Origin: Rossellomorea aquimaris
GTDB taxonomy: Bacteria > Bacillota > Bacilli > Bacillales > Fictibacillaceae
Assembly (NCBI GenBank): GCA_020524245.1
Contig: JAIVLN010000005.1
Span: forward strand, 1-64,000
Direction of reading: 5' to 3'
Length of the DNA stretch: 64,000 nucleotides
In this document: one piece after another, positions 8,677 through 17,649 of the stretch
Layout of the letters: the number at the start of each line of letters is the position of its first letter
Numbering within the stretch: position 1 is the first letter of the stretch
Translations under genes and position numbers: made by a program
The notes under the pieces: generated by a model
Seen by the model: only the letters and a program-made list of their open reading frames with translations
The model's database searches: none
Told to the model about the DNA's origin: nothing

Positions 8677-10272
8677 ATGGAAACACAATTCGAACTCGTA
8701 TTACTATTGTTAGCGATTGCCGCAGGAATTACTGCAGTCGCGAAAAAGTGGAGGCAGCCGTATCCGATTGCACTGGTCATAATTGGTGTCGTGATCGGTC
8801 TGATGCCTTATAGTGGTTTGGAAGAATTGAAAGAGACATTCGCAGAAGATGAGTTTTTCCATTTTGCGATCATCTCGATCTTTCTACCGACTCTGCTCGG
8901 TGAAGCGACACTGAACTTACCTTTTTCCCATTTAAAAGAGAACAAATTACCGATCTTACTGCTTGCAGTCGTCGGCACTTTGATCACATTTGTAACCGCA
9001 GGCTGGATGACCGCATTGTTTCTCGGACTCTCCATCCAGGCGGCACTCGTCTTCGCTGCATTGATGGCCCCGACGGATCCGATCAGTGTGCTGTCGATCT
9101 TCAAATCAATGGGTGTCAATCACAAAATTTCGACCGTCATGGAAGGCGAGAGTCTGATCAACGACGGTTTGGCTGTCGTCTTGTTCACCATTGCTGCTTA
9201 TCAGTACGATGTGATCCTCGACGCCGGAACGGGTGGTATCGGCATTGCATTAGGCGAATTTTTCAAAGTCGTGATCGGTGGTTTACTAGTCGGAGGAGCG
9301 TTCGGTTACTTCTTCTCCAGGCTGACAACCTTTTTCGATGACTATCCTTTGGAAATCGTCTTCTCGATGCTATTGTTCTATGGATCATTTTTCGTGGCAG
9401 AAGCCTTTCATGTTTCCGGGGTGATCGCCGTTGTCATCGGCGGTATCATTTTCGGGAATTTCGGTACCCGAATCGGGATGAGTCCGACAACAAGCCTCAG
9501 TATTCGGACATTTTGGGATGTCGCTTCACTCGTGGCGAACTCTCTTGTCTTTTTGCTCGTAGGACTCGAAATTACAAGGATGGTGCACTCCGTCAACTGG
9601 ATTCAAGTGCTCATCGCCATAGGGGTTGTTGTACTCGCAAGAAGCATCGCCGTGTACAGTACAATCAGTTTCATCCGCTCGCTCCCGAAAAACTGGAAGC
9701 ACATTTTCAATTGGGGCGGGTTGAAAGGGTCTCTTTCACTAGCGCTCGCATTAAGTCTTCCGATTGATTTTCCATTCCGTGAAGAAATTCTGATGCTTGC
9801 TTTCGGGGTTGTCTTCTTCTCCCTAGTCGTACAAGGTTTGACGATCAAGCCGCTCGTCTCCTTCTTAGGTGAAAAAGCGACGAAAGAAGAAAAACTGGAG
9901 TATGATCGTATCCAGAGCCGAATTTATCGTTATCATTCCGGTCGTAAACAGTTGGAGAGGATGACAGCCGAAGGGACACTGTCCTCCATCGTCTACAACA
10001 AGTTGGTCAACCAATATGATGAAGAATTGAAGGAATTGAATAAGGAACTGGAACGACTTTATCAACAGGAACCCGAGTTGAGAAAAGAATCGACTGCCCG
10101 TGCAATCAAACAAGCACTATATGCCGAGCACGAAGCGCTTGAGCAGTTGGAACGCCAGCATCTTATCTCCAATCAAATAACAGAGGAAGAAAAGCGCTAC
10201 ATCCGTGATCTTCTCGAACGGGAAGACATGGGTGATCAAGTCGCCCTGCATGAACAAAGAAACAAACCATAA
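8677..10272 (+). CDS. CPA1-family Na+(K+)/H+ antiporter with C-terminal coiled coil
   Basis: A 531-residue protein. The first ~400 residues form about 12 membrane helices with CPA1/NhaP hallmarks: ALMAPTDPISVLSIF, then GESLINDGLAVVLF carrying the paired acidic ND motif. The last ~130 residues are charged and helical, a likely cytosolic regulatory coiled coil. Family knowledge: electroneutral exchange of Na+ or K+ for H+ at the cytoplasmic membrane. The ion preference cannot be read from sequence. The ATG at 8677 follows GAGAGGAG; the longer frame from 8608 lacks an SD and is not hydrophobic. A strong terminator follows at 10286-10327. Confidence 0.88.
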   Translation: METQFELVLLLLAIAAGITAVAKKWRQPYPIALVIIGVVIGLMPYSGLEELKETFAEDEFFHFAIISIFLPTLLGEATLNLPFSHLKENKLPILLLAVVGTLITFVTAGWMTALFLGLSIQAALVFAALMAPTDPISVLSIFKSMGVNHKISTVMEGESLINDGLAVVLFTIAAYQYDVILDAGTGGIGIALGEFFKVVIGGLLVGGAFGYFFSRLTTFFDDYPLEIVFSMLLFYGSFFVAEAFHVSGVIAVVIGGIIFGNFGTRIGMSPTTSLSIRTFWDVASLVANSLVFLLVGLEITRMVHSVNWIQVLIAIGVVVLARSIAVYSTISFIRSLPKNWKHIFNWGGLKGSLSLALALSLPIDFPFREEILMLAFGVVFFSLVVQGLTIKPLVSFLGEKATKEEKLEYDRIQSRIYRYHSGRKQLERMTAEGTLSSIVYNKLVNQYDEELKELNKELERLYQQEPELRKESTARAIKQALYAEHEALEQLERQHLISNQITEEEKRYIRDLLEREDMGDQVALHEQRNKP

Positions 10273-10285
10273 TCTGAATAAATTT

Positions 10286-10327
10286 AAAAAGCACACAGCA
10301 ATATCAAAATTTGACTGTGTGCTTTTT
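10286..10327 (+). terminator. Terminator of the CPA1 antiporter gene
   Basis: AAAAAGCACACAG (10286-10298) pairs with CTGTGTGCTTTTT (10315-10327), ending in a T-run on the plus strand. Confidence 0.85.
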
Positions 10328-10340
10328 ATGTGATTTCAAT

Positions 10341-10448
10341 AAAAATTCACGACACTCCTGCGGGAAAAGCGTGCCAGGCGAGTCTCCGCAACGAGGCACG
10401 AAGTGAGGAGGCTCGCGGTTCGCCCGCGGAAAGGGAGTGAATTTTAAA
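10341..10448. repeat. Dispersed palindromic repeat of about 108 bp (complete copy)
   Basis: The element starts AAATTCACGACACTCCTGC and ends GGAAAGGGAGTGAATTTTAA, so its outer arms are inverted repeats. The interior is G+C-rich (GGCGAGTCTCCG, GAGGAGGCTCGCGG). Partial copies occur at 28107-28140 (left arm), 15779-15820 (right-arm style) and 17250-17313. I know such intergenic repeats to be common in Bacillaceae genomes; they look like MITE/REP-type elements. It has no coding capacity. Confidence 0.7.
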
Positions 10449-10458
10449 GAAGAAATCC

Positions 10459-11007
10459 CTATCGTTTAAAAAAGTACGCCATATAAATTTCGTCTTCGTA
10501 CTCCCCTTTGATGCAAAGCTGGTCTTTCTGTGTGCCTTCATGCACGAATCCGTACCGCTCATATAATTTGGAGGCGATCGGGTTGTTGGAAAAGACCGTC
10601 AGCCAAAGCTTGTGAAGCCCTTCCGTTTTTCCCCATTCCAGGGTGTACTCCATTATTTTCGTCCCGATGCCTTTACCTTGAGCTTCCTCGGTAATCCAGG
10701 TCCTGAAAACGCCGCAGTGCCGCTTCATATCGAGCTCACCTCTCAACACCCTTGCAATACCGACGATTTTACCGCCCACTTCAACGACAGCGTACATGCT
10801 GTCAGACAGTTTTATATCTGTTATGAAAGATTGTTCCTCTTCAAGGGTACGCGTCTTCTCTTTCTGGATGAAAGAACGGCTTTTGACGATCGATTCTGCC
10901 GCCTGGATGATGTGCTCTGCATCCCGGATGTCAGCCGGTCGAATCGTCACTTCACGGCCGTCTCTCGCCTCAAATGTATACACATGGGGTTCACGTTTCA
11001 ACGTCAC
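10459..11007 (-). CDS. GNAT-family N-acetyltransferase
   Basis: About 182 residues. The acetyl-CoA-binding motif A is ITEEAQGKGIGTKIMEYTLEWG (Q/RxxGxG/A = QGKGIG), and motif B is NPIASKLYERYGFVHEGT with the Tyr near the thiol. It resembles RimJ/RimL or phosphinothricin-type cytosolic acetyltransferases; the substrate is unknown. The start chosen is GTG at 11007 because AGGAGG lies 7 nt upstream. The TTG 18 nt further upstream (11025) would place the SD inside the gene. It is 23 nt downstream of yfcE, so probably cotranscribed. Confidence 0.85.
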   Translation of the reverse strand: MTLKREPHVYTFEARDGREVTIRPADIRDAEHIIQAAESIVKSRSFIQKEKTRTLEEEQSFITDIKLSDSMYAVVEVGGKIVGIARVLRGELDMKRHCGVFRTWITEEAQGKGIGTKIMEYTLEWGKTEGLHKLWLTVFSNNPIASKLYERYGFVHEGTQKDQLCIKGEYEDEIYMAYFFKR

Positions 11008-11030
11008 ACTAATCCCTCCTGTCAACAGGT

Positions 11031-11522
11031 CTAGAAGTAGTGTGTCTCAATTTGAAGAGAGTCATGAATCGTGAGCCAACCATATGAATAATTCTTTTGA
11101 AAACGTTTGGCTGTTGCTGAGCCCGGATTAAAAAGAGTTATGCCATCCACCACTTCATGATGAGGAATGTGGGAATGTCCAAACACAATGACATCGACTG
11201 CTTCGCCTTCGAAGGCACGCAAAGCCCGTTCTGGTGTGCTTTTTCCCTTTCCGAGATGACCATGGACGAGTCCGATTCGAAAACCTTCTATCTCCACTAC
11301 TTTCTTTTCTGGAAGCCTCTCCTGCAGTTCTTTGGAATCCACATTCCCAAATACAGCTTCGACTGGAGCGAACTTCATCAACTCTTCCAATACACTTGAT
11401 TCAATGAAATCTCCTGCATGTAAGATCAGGTCTGCTTTTCCCATCTCTGTTAAAAGAACTTCTGGGAAAGATTTCCCAGAAGTTCTTAAATGCGTATCTG
11501 CTAACAGGAGGATTTTTTTCAT
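11031..11522 (-). CDS. YfcE/MJ0936-type metallophosphoesterase (YsnB-like)
   Basis: A 163-residue calcineurin-fold phosphodiesterase. Metal ligands are visible as ADTH (residues 8-11), HAGD (D38), GNVD (N59), GHLG (H90) and FGHSHIP (H114/H116). Family knowledge: these small dimanganese enzymes hydrolyse phosphodiesters such as bis-pNPP in vitro, and the natural substrate is usually unknown. Length is normal for the family. The ATG at 11522 follows AGGATGTG. It appears to form a two-gene unit with the GNAT gene. Confidence 0.88.
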   Translation of the reverse strand: MKKILLLADTHLRTSGKSFPEVLLTEMGKADLILHAGDFIESSVLEELMKFAPVEAVFGNVDSKELQERLPEKKVVEIEGFRIGLVHGHLGKGKSTPERALRAFEGEAVDVIVFGHSHIPHHEVVDGITLFNPGSATAKRFQKNYSYGWLTIHDSLQIETHYF

Positions 11523-11554
11523 AAAGCATCACATCCTGTTTCACTGAAATGGTT

Positions 11555-13045
11555 TTATTTTACCCGTTGCTTGTAAGAACGGTGAGAACGGTTCTGTCTG
11601 CCGCCACCAGAACGGCTGTTTTGAGGTCGGTTACCGCCTCCACGCTTTGGAGGACGTCCACCTTTCCCTTTTTGCTTGTTATAAGGTCGACCGCCGCCAC
11701 CTTTGTTGGATTTTTTCTTGGAATCCAACGGCTTGATCGGTGTGATGTCAACTGGCGTCTTGTCTGGCTCTTTCGTATAACCTTTAAGTGCTGCAGCTAC
11801 CAAATCACGAGGATTATATTGGGAAAGCAGTTCATCTGCAACAGCATGATATGATTCAAGATCATCATTTTTGATGGTATTCGTCAGTTGATCCGCAGCC
11901 ATACGTTGTTGACCTTCCAGGGCATCATCCGTTGTAGGGATCGTCATTTGTTCCATGCGCTTCTTCGTGATCTGTTCGATCGTCTTCAAGTGATCAAATT
12001 CACGAGATGTCATGAATGTGATTGCCACTCCTGTTTTACCAGCACGACCTGTACGACCGATTCGGTGTACATAGCTTTCTGGATCTTGAGGAATGTCGAA
12101 GTTGTAGACGTGTGTCACGCCACTGATGTCGATACCACGAGCTGCAACGTCTGTCGCAACGAGGATGTCCACACGATTTGTACGGAATTTCTTCATGACA
12201 CGGTCACGTTTTTGTTGAGAAAGATCACCATGGATACCGTCCGCAGAGTACCCACGTTTGTTCAATGCATCCGTCACTTCGTCTACACGTTTTTTCGTAC
12301 GACCGAAAATGATGGCAAGTTCAGGTGCTTGGATATCCAACAAACGGCAAAGGACATCGAATTTCTCTTTTTCATGGACCTTCACATAACGTTGGTCGAT
12401 TTTCGTAACCGTCATTTCACTTGCTTTCACTTGGACGATTTCGCGATCCTCTTTCATGAATTGGTTCGCAAGTGATTGAATCGCTTTTGGCATAGTTGCA
12501 GAGAACAACATCGTTTGATGTTCTTCTGGAATTTGACCAAGGATCGCTTTGATATCATCAATGAATCCCATGTTCAACATTTCATCCGCTTCATCGAGGA
12601 TGACGGTTTTTAATTCGCCAAGGCGGATCGTCTTACGGTTCAAGTGGTCTAAAAGACGACCAGGTGTACCTACAAGAATTTGTGGTTTTTTCTTCAATGC
12701 TTTGATTTGCAATCCGATGTGCTGACCACCGTAAATCGGTAGCGTACGAATACGCTTATGGTGTCCGATTTTGTTAAGCTCTTCAGCAACTTGGATAGCA
12801 AGTTCACGTGTCGGTGTTACGATCAATGATTGGACACCTGTTTCATCCTTATCGATGGCTTCGATAATCGGAATACCGAATGCGGCTGTCTTTCCTGTAC
12901 CCGTTTGAGCTTGCCCAATTAAATCTTTCCCTTTGATGGCTACCGGGATGGCATCTCTCTGGATTGGTGTCGGTTCTTCAAATCCCATGTCATTAATCGC
13001 TTTTAACGTACGTGCTTCAATTCCTAAATCTTTAAATGTTGTCAA
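11555..13045 (-). CDS. cshA: DEAD-box RNA helicase CshA
   Basis: A 496-residue helicase with the full motif set: Q motif GFEEPTPIQ, motif [24 protein letters not shown] in [13 protein letters not shown] in LFSATMP, and [10 protein letters not shown]. The C-terminal ~110 residues are Arg/Gly/Lys-rich, as in CshA. Family knowledge: CshA unwinds RNA in the degradosome and in ribosome assembly, especially in the cold. The start chosen is TTG at 13045 (MTTFKDLG), 9 nt after AAGGAG, matching family N-termini. The open frame continues upstream in phase to 13150 and offers another SD-TTG pair at 13117. Confidence 0.92.
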   Translation of the reverse strand: MTTFKDLGIEARTLKAINDMGFEEPTPIQRDAIPVAIKGKDLIGQAQTGTGKTAAFGIPIIEAIDKDETGVQSLIVTPTRELAIQVAEELNKIGHHKRIRTLPIYGGQHIGLQIKALKKKPQILVGTPGRLLDHLNRKTIRLGELKTVILDEADEMLNMGFIDDIKAILGQIPEEHQTMLFSATMPKAIQSLANQFMKEDREIVQVKASEMTVTKIDQRYVKVHEKEKFDVLCRLLDIQAPELAIIFGRTKKRVDEVTDALNKRGYSADGIHGDLSQQKRDRVMKKFRTNRVDILVATDVAARGIDISGVTHVYNFDIPQDPESYVHRIGRTGRAGKTGVAITFMTSREFDHLKTIEQITKKRMEQMTIPTTDDALEGQQRMAADQLTNTIKNDDLESYHAVADELLSQYNPRDLVAAALKGYTKEPDKTPVDITPIKPLDSKKKSNKGGGGRPYNKQKGKGGRPPKRGGGNRPQNSRSGGGRQNRSHRSYKQRVK

Positions 13046-13089
13046 ATCATCTAACTCCTTTTTTAAATAAGGCAGCGTTAGCATGTCAT

Positions 13090-13147
13090 GTTGACGTTCG
13101 GCTCTACCGTCAACCAAAAATTCCTCACCTCGGAGGATCATTGTCAT
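13090..13147 (-). promoter_or_regulatory. Structured, translatable leader upstream of cshA
   Basis: GTTGACG (13090-13096) and CGTCAAC (13108-13114) form an inverted repeat. A smaller TCCTC/GAGGA pair lies at 13132-13147. Between them AGGTGAGG sits 5 nt before an in-frame TTG at 13117. The 13046-13376 gap therefore holds a leader with possible structure, plus the dat terminator; no other gene is seen. Confidence 0.4.
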
Positions 13148-13264
13148 CAAAATCTATATGTTTTCAATAAGTAACTAACAATGCCTTTCATAATACCTTT
13201 ACTCTTATTATTGAAAGTTCCACGGCTTCCAATTCCGTAAACCAAAACATGGCATAAGACATAC

Positions 13265-13291
13265 AAAAGCACTTCCCGTTTCCGGAAGTGC
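13265..13291 (-). terminator. Terminator downstream of dat
   Basis: GCACTTCC (13269-13276) pairs with GGAAGTGC (13284-13291) around a 7-nt loop. On the minus strand it is followed by TTTTG. It lies about 90 nt below the dat stop and upstream of cshA. Confidence 0.65.
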
Positions 13292-13376
13292 CTCACTACG
13301 TTTACGATTTAATATGAGCTACCGGTTATTGAATTCAAATTAAAATATACCATGCTTAATGAAGAAACACAAGAAA

Positions 13377-14225
13377 TCAATTTTCTACGATCTGATTTTG
13401 TTGAATTCGATCGTTGAATTTCTCTTGAAGCTTCTTCGTTACAGGACCTGGCTTGCCATCGCCTACCTGTTTCCCATCAATTATGACGACTGGAGAAACC
13501 TCCATAGTGGTACTCGTGATGATCACTTCATCGGCATTCATCAGTTCATCTTTTGTGAACGTTTTTTCATTTACGTTAATATCCGATTGCCCGGATATTT
13601 CGATCAGCACATTCCTTGTGATTCCATTCAGGATGTAATTGTTCGCTGGATGGGTATACAATTCATTATTTTTAACGATGAACACATTGGAAGAACTACC
13701 TTCTGTCACGATGCCGTCCCGGATTAGGATCGCTTCATCACATCCCGCATCTTTCGCCTTTTGTTTACTTAGAACATTTCCAAGCAAATTCAAGCTCTTG
13801 ATATCACAACGTAACCAACGGATATCCTCTGTTGTTATGACTGAAATTCCATCCTGCATTTTATTGAGCGGTCGTGGTGCTTCCTTCGTATAAGCGACTA
13901 GCACACCACTCGCATGATCAGGGAAATGGTGCGTGCGCTCTGCAACGCCTCTTGTGATCTGTAAATACACTTGACCGTCTTTTAGCGAATTAGCAGCAGC
14001 TAACTCCACTAGTCGTTCTTTTAACATGTCCAAAGAGAATGGAAGCTGCATCTGAATTTCATTTGCACTCCGTTGCAATCGTACCAAATGCTCATCCATT
14101 CCGAAGAAGTGTCCATCATAAATCCGGATGACCTCATAAATGCCATCTCCGAATTGATATCCTCTGTCTTCCATTTCAATATGTAGTTTGGACTGCTCCA
14201 TCAGTTGATCTTGTACTAGGATCAT
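13377..14225 (-). CDS. dat: D-amino-acid transaminase (D-alanine aminotransferase)
   Basis: A 282-residue fold-type IV PLP enzyme, the usual length for Dat. The catalytic lysine lies in CDIKSLNLLGNVLSKQ, with RGYQFGDGIYEVIR near the N-terminus and EGSSSNVFIV binding the cofactor phosphate. Family knowledge: it interconverts D-alanine and 2-oxoglutarate with pyruvate and D-glutamate, supplying D-Glu for peptidoglycan. The SD GGAGGGG lies just before the ATG. It is monocistronic and divergent from the NhaC gene. Confidence 0.93.
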   Translation of the reverse strand: MILVQDQLMEQSKLHIEMEDRGYQFGDGIYEVIRIYDGHFFGMDEHLVRLQRSANEIQMQLPFSLDMLKERLVELAAANSLKDGQVYLQITRGVAERTHHFPDHASGVLVAYTKEAPRPLNKMQDGISVITTEDIRWLRCDIKSLNLLGNVLSKQKAKDAGCDEAILIRDGIVTEGSSSNVFIVKNNELYTHPANNYILNGITRNVLIEISGQSDINVNEKTFTKDELMNADEVIITSTTMEVSPVVIIDGKQVGDGKPGPVTKKLQEKFNDRIQQNQIVEN

Positions 14226-14351
14226 TTCGTTCCCCTCCGTTTATTTATACAGTATATTATTCGACCCACTTCACAAGCTAAAAGAAGTTCTTATGTTCGT
14301 AAAAAATGTTCTTTCAAGTATACAACATTTCAGTTAATGGGTGGTCTATTT

Positions 14352-15755
14352 ATGGACGGAAATTGGCTCTCGATTGTACCTTTTTTGCTGGTCATACCGA
14401 TTGCGATGATGACTAAACAAGTTCTTCCCGGGATTCTCGTTGGTTTGATAGCTGGTGCTTACTTGATGAATACTTCTGTCATCGGAGGGATGGAAACGAT
14501 GTTGACCTACCTGGTCACCGCTCTCGTTGATAAGAATAACATTAAAATCATCGTTTTCCTGTATGTTTTCTCCGGACTGGTCGGTATGATCAAAATTGCT
14601 GGTGGGATTAAAGGCTTCGTCGAGGCAGCATCTGAAAGGGTCGATACGAAAAGAGAGGCTATACTCCTAACATATGTCTCAACCCTCGGAACATTCAGTG
14701 CACCAAGCTTCCGTTTTGTCACCATCGGACCGATCATGAGAGCTTTGATGAAACGTGTGAGCATGACGAAAAAAGAGCTGGGTTTCGTAATTGAAACGAC
14801 GACTACTCCCATCATTGTTCTCATACCGATCGCCACAGCCTTTGTCGGGTACATGGTGTCAGTCATCGAGCTCGGTTTGCACAACCAAAAATTAGAAGGT
14901 GACCCGTATTCTTTGTTCATTCAGAGCATCCCTTTCAATTTTTTCGCCATTGCGATTTTCCTTGTGGGGATTTACTTGAGCTTTTTCCATCATTCATCCG
15001 ATGGGGGGCAGGAGCAACCAGCTGATGAAGGAGACGAGGAGGATTGGCATAATTGTGATCCGGCGGTTTCTCTTGACCTTCCTTCAAAGCCGGTGAACTT
15101 GTTGTTGCCTTTGTTTGTTGTCATCGTATTGACACTTGCCCTCACCTGGTACGATGGAGCACAACAAGGCTACGGCTTTTTCCAGGCTTTCATCAAGGCG
15201 AACGTATTGGACGCAATGGTCATCGCGTTATTAATTACAACTTTATTAACGATCATCTTCTTCTTGTTCCAGAAATTTGAACTGAAGATGCTGATTGAAA
15301 GCTTCGTGTTTGGCGGGAACAATTTGATGTCGGTCATCCTTTTATTATCCGTCATCTGGGGCTTGGCGTCTGTTACCGAGGATCTTGGATTTTCATCGTT
15401 TATTACGGAAAATGCAAGTTGGATTCCACCGATCCTCGTGCCTCCGATTCTTTTCTTGTTCGGTTGTGCTGTATCTTATTTCATCGGCTCTGCTTGGGGA
15501 ACATGGGGGATTCTCATGCCACTCGGTATATCGATGGCATCTCTCGCTGACGTATCCTTACCTCTTGTAATCGGGGCTGTATTTGCAAGTGGTACATTCG
15601 GATCGTTCGCTTCTCCATTGAGTGATGATGTGAATACGGTGAGCCGAATTTTGAACCTACAGGTGATGGAGTATGCCCGGTTCAAATTGAAAGCTGCCCT
15701 CATCGCAGTTGGACTATCAGCCATCCTGTACACCGGTATCACCTTCATCTTATAA
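14352..15755 (+). CDS. NhaC-family Na+/H+ antiporter
   Basis: About 467 residues with 11-12 membrane helices. Typical NhaC sequences are visible, such as VLPGILVGLIAGAYL near the N-terminus, FIGSAWGTWGILMPLG and SGTFGSFASPLSDDVN near the C-terminus. A hydrophilic acidic loop of about 30 residues (DGGQEQPADEGDEED) divides the halves. Family knowledge: electrogenic Na+/H+ exchange, or malate/lactate-coupled exchange in the MleN subgroup. The ATG at 14352 (MDGNW) is preferred over 14337 because GGGTGG lies upstream. It is a single gene. Confidence 0.88.
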   Translation: MDGNWLSIVPFLLVIPIAMMTKQVLPGILVGLIAGAYLMNTSVIGGMETMLTYLVTALVDKNNIKIIVFLYVFSGLVGMIKIAGGIKGFVEAASERVDTKREAILLTYVSTLGTFSAPSFRFVTIGPIMRALMKRVSMTKKELGFVIETTTTPIIVLIPIATAFVGYMVSVIELGLHNQKLEGDPYSLFIQSIPFNFFAIAIFLVGIYLSFFHHSSDGGQEQPADEGDEEDWHNCDPAVSLDLPSKPVNLLLPLFVVIVLTLALTWYDGAQQGYGFFQAFIKANVLDAMVIALLITTLLTIIFFLFQKFELKMLIESFVFGGNNLMSVILLLSVIWGLASVTEDLGFSSFITENASWIPPILVPPILFLFGCAVSYFIGSAWGTWGILMPLGISMASLADVSLPLVIGAVFASGTFGSFASPLSDDVNTVSRILNLQVMEYARFKLKAALIAVGLSAILYTGITFIL

Positions 15756-15778
15756 ATGTCTTTTGTAAAAGATTGTTA

Positions 15779-15820
15779 GGCGGAAAGCGAGCATCCAGGA
15801 GAGGAAATCAACGACTTTTA
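15779..15820. repeat. Relic of the dispersed repeat (right-arm style)
   Basis: GGCGGAAAGCGAGCATCCAG followed by GGAAATCAACGAC is the recognisable end of an intergenic repeat common in Bacillaceae. Only this part is present, in the 15756-15890 gap. Confidence 0.45.
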
Positions 15821-15873
15821 AAGAAAGCTTGGCGAGAACAGCCCTTTATAAATTGGAGAATGGATTTCTTTAT

Positions 15874-15906
15874 AAAAAAACCTGAGGATCTTATTCATCC
15901 TCAGGT
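15874..15906 (-). terminator. Terminator of the ypmR-like gene (overlaps its stop)
   Basis: CCTGAGGAT (15881-15889) pairs with ATCCTCAGG (15897-15905). On the minus strand seven T residues follow. The upstream arm lies in the last codons of the gene. Confidence 0.9.
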
Positions 15907-16763
15907 AAATTCAGATATTCCTGAATCCGGTTTGCCATTTTAATGTATCCTTTTTGATTCGGGTGCAGCTTGTCATTTGCAAACAATTCATCACTATCTT
16001 CTTCAATGAAGATATCGTCAACTGGAATGTATTGCGTATTATCATTAATATCTGCAACCAATTCCGCTGTTTTATTCCAATCTTCAATAACACCGTCGAT
16101 CTCTTTGATATCCTGGAAGAAGTTATGAAACGGATTGAACATGCCGATCAAATAAATATTGGCATCCGGATTTAAAGCCCTGATCGTCTGGATGATGACG
16201 AACAGGTTTTTCCTATAACGTACCTTCCCTGTTTCAAACAAGTCCATATTCAGACTGAAAAAGTTGTACTCCACAATGTTCAATATATCATTGCCACCGA
16301 TGGTGATGAATATGTGATCCGCCTTTTCAATATGCTCCCGGACGTTCTCCTCATCGACTTTCGGTACGAGTTTCTTACTCGGTAGTCCATGGATTCCGAA
16401 GTTCTTCAGACTTACACTTTCCTCAGATCGTTCTTGAATGTATTGAGAAACAGGATGGATGTATCCACCTTTCGTCTTGTCTCCTGAACCTTTCGTCAAA
16501 GAATCTCCTAGTCCAACAATATGGACATCCTCTATGACGGATTCGGTAACTTCTTCTTCTTTCTTTTCGTCCTTCTTATCCTCTTTCTTCTCCTCTTTAG
16601 GCGTCTCTTCTTCAGACTTCTCCTCTTCTGGAGGTTCGTTTATGATCGGACCGATTACCGGATCGGATTCTGGTTCCTCTTCCGGGTTGTTTATGATTAA
16701 AAGAAGACCGATTATGGCTACCAGCGGGACGAGGACCAGGAATATCCATTTTTTCTTACTCAT
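15891..16763 (-). CDS. SGNH/GDSL-family lipase-esterase, YpmR-like, membrane anchored
   Basis: A 290-residue protein. An N-terminal membrane helix (residues 6-25) is followed by a 50-residue Glu/Lys-rich low-complexity linker, then an SGNH hydrolase domain: block I GLGDSLTKGSG, block III GGNDIL, and the Asp-x-x-His pair in DKLHPNQKGY near the C-terminus. Family knowledge: the Ser of GDSL and the final His/Asp form the catalytic site of an extracytoplasmic esterase. The substrate is unknown. The acidic linker suits a secreted protein of a salt-tolerant organism. The terminator at 15874-15906 overlaps its 3' end. Confidence 0.85.
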   Translation of the reverse strand: MSKKKWIFLVLVPLVAIIGLLLIINNPEEEPESDPVIGPIINEPPEEEKSEEETPKEEKKEDKKDEKKEEEVTESVIEDVHIVGLGDSLTKGSGDKTKGGYIHPVSQYIQERSEESVSLKNFGIHGLPSKKLVPKVDEENVREHIEKADHIFITIGGNDILNIVEYNFFSLNMDLFETGKVRYRKNLFVIIQTIRALNPDANIYLIGMFNPFHNFFQDIKEIDGVIEDWNKTAELVADINDNTQYIPVDDIFIEEDSDELFANDKLHPNQKGYIKMANRIQEYLNLPEDE

Positions 16764-16943
16764 AAAAATCCCCTCGATTTATGGAAATCTTTCTGTGTTT
16801 TATGCTTTAAATTACCTTATGATCGGGAATATAAACCGTAGTACAAACTACTTGCAAATCGGTTGCATTCCAATTAGGCTGTTGATAAAGTAATTGCATC
16901 CGAATGATGTACTCATACTATAAATAGATAAGGAGGATCGACA

Positions 16944-17240
16944 TTGGATTTCACAATTACAAAACCTGCCGTTCAATGGTTCATCAATGAATTAGACCTA
17001 TCAGAAGGTGATCACGTCAGATTCTTCGCACGAGTAGGCGGTTGTAGTACCGTTCAGTCAGGATATTCATTGGGAATTTCAAAGGAAAATCCATTTGAAC
17101 CTGCGAAAACATTCGAATCCTATGGTGTTACTTTCTTCATTGAAGACAAAGACCTTTGGTATTTCAACGATCATGATTTGAAGATCAAATACAGCCGTAA
17201 ATACGATGAAATATCATACGAATATACGGAACAAGACTAA
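16944..17240 (+). CDS. yneR: HesB/IscA-like protein YneR
   Basis: A 98-residue protein of the HesB/YneR subfamily: ITKPAVQWFINEL at the N-terminus, RVGGCSTVQSGYSLGI in the middle. It lacks the C-terminal Cys pair of true IscA, as do other YneR proteins, so a scaffold role in Fe-S assembly is unproven. The TTG start at 16944 lies 7 nt after AGGAGG. It converges with yneQ; B. subtilis has the same yneP-yneQ-yneR cluster. Confidence 0.82.
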   Translation: MDFTITKPAVQWFINELDLSEGDHVRFFARVGGCSTVQSGYSLGISKENPFEPAKTFESYGVTFFIEDKDLWYFNDHDLKIKYSRKYDEISYEYTEQD

Positions 17241-17249
17241 AGCTGATCT

Positions 17250-17313
17250 ACATGCACATTCTCCCGCGGGGAAAGAAGTTTCCATCTAACCGCGGGAAAG
17301 AGGCATGTCAGAA
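17250..17313. repeat. Palindromic intergenic repeat between yneR and yneQ
   Basis: ACATGC ... TTCTCCCGCGG on the left is mirrored by CCGCGGGAAAGA ... GCATGT on the right, an imperfect hairpin of about 64 nt. It shares the CCGCGGGAAAG core with the element at 10341 and may act as a bidirectional terminator. Confidence 0.5.
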
Positions 17314-17326
17314 TAACAACACTCCC

Positions 17327-17641
17327 TCAAACCCCTTGCTCATCCAATCTGAATCGTTCAATCTGCTCCCATTGATTTTCCGCTCTCAGCACTTTCAATT
17401 GGCGTTCCCCCACTAGATCAAAATGAGGAAAGTCCCAACGATAATCAACCCACTCTTTTTTCAATCCATAGCGTTGTCCCCATTCAAACAACTTCTGAAG
17501 ATCCTTGCATCCTACTTTTGTGACCGTATTGGAGTCTGGAAATCGCTCATCTATCCAATAATGGGTAAGAAATGCGATTTCATTTCGATTCACTTTCTCT
17601 TTCCACGAATCCAACTCATCTCTGTTAATTCCAAATGCCAT
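17327..17641 (-). CDS. yneQ: Conserved hypothetical protein YneQ
   Basis: About 104 residues (MAFGINRDELDSWKEKV). It is a soluble protein rich in Trp/Tyr and charged residues (FLTHYWIDERFPDSNTVTKVGC). It matches my recollection of YneQ in N-terminus and length; the function is unknown. The ATG at 17641 follows GAAAGGTAACG and is 8 nt past the yneP stop. The frame extending to 17701 overlaps yneP and is rejected. It is cotranscribed with yneP. Confidence 0.78.
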   Translation of the reverse strand: MAFGINRDELDSWKEKVNRNEIAFLTHYWIDERFPDSNTVTKVGCKDLQKLFEWGQRYGLKKEWVDYRWDFPHFDLVGERQLKVLRAENQWEQIERFRLDEQGV

Positions 17642-17649
17642 ACCGTTCG

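Noticed and set aside
11008-11025. Longer GNAT start at TTG 11025
   Set aside because: It would place the AGGAGG ribosome-binding site within the coding region; GTG 11007 is properly spaced.
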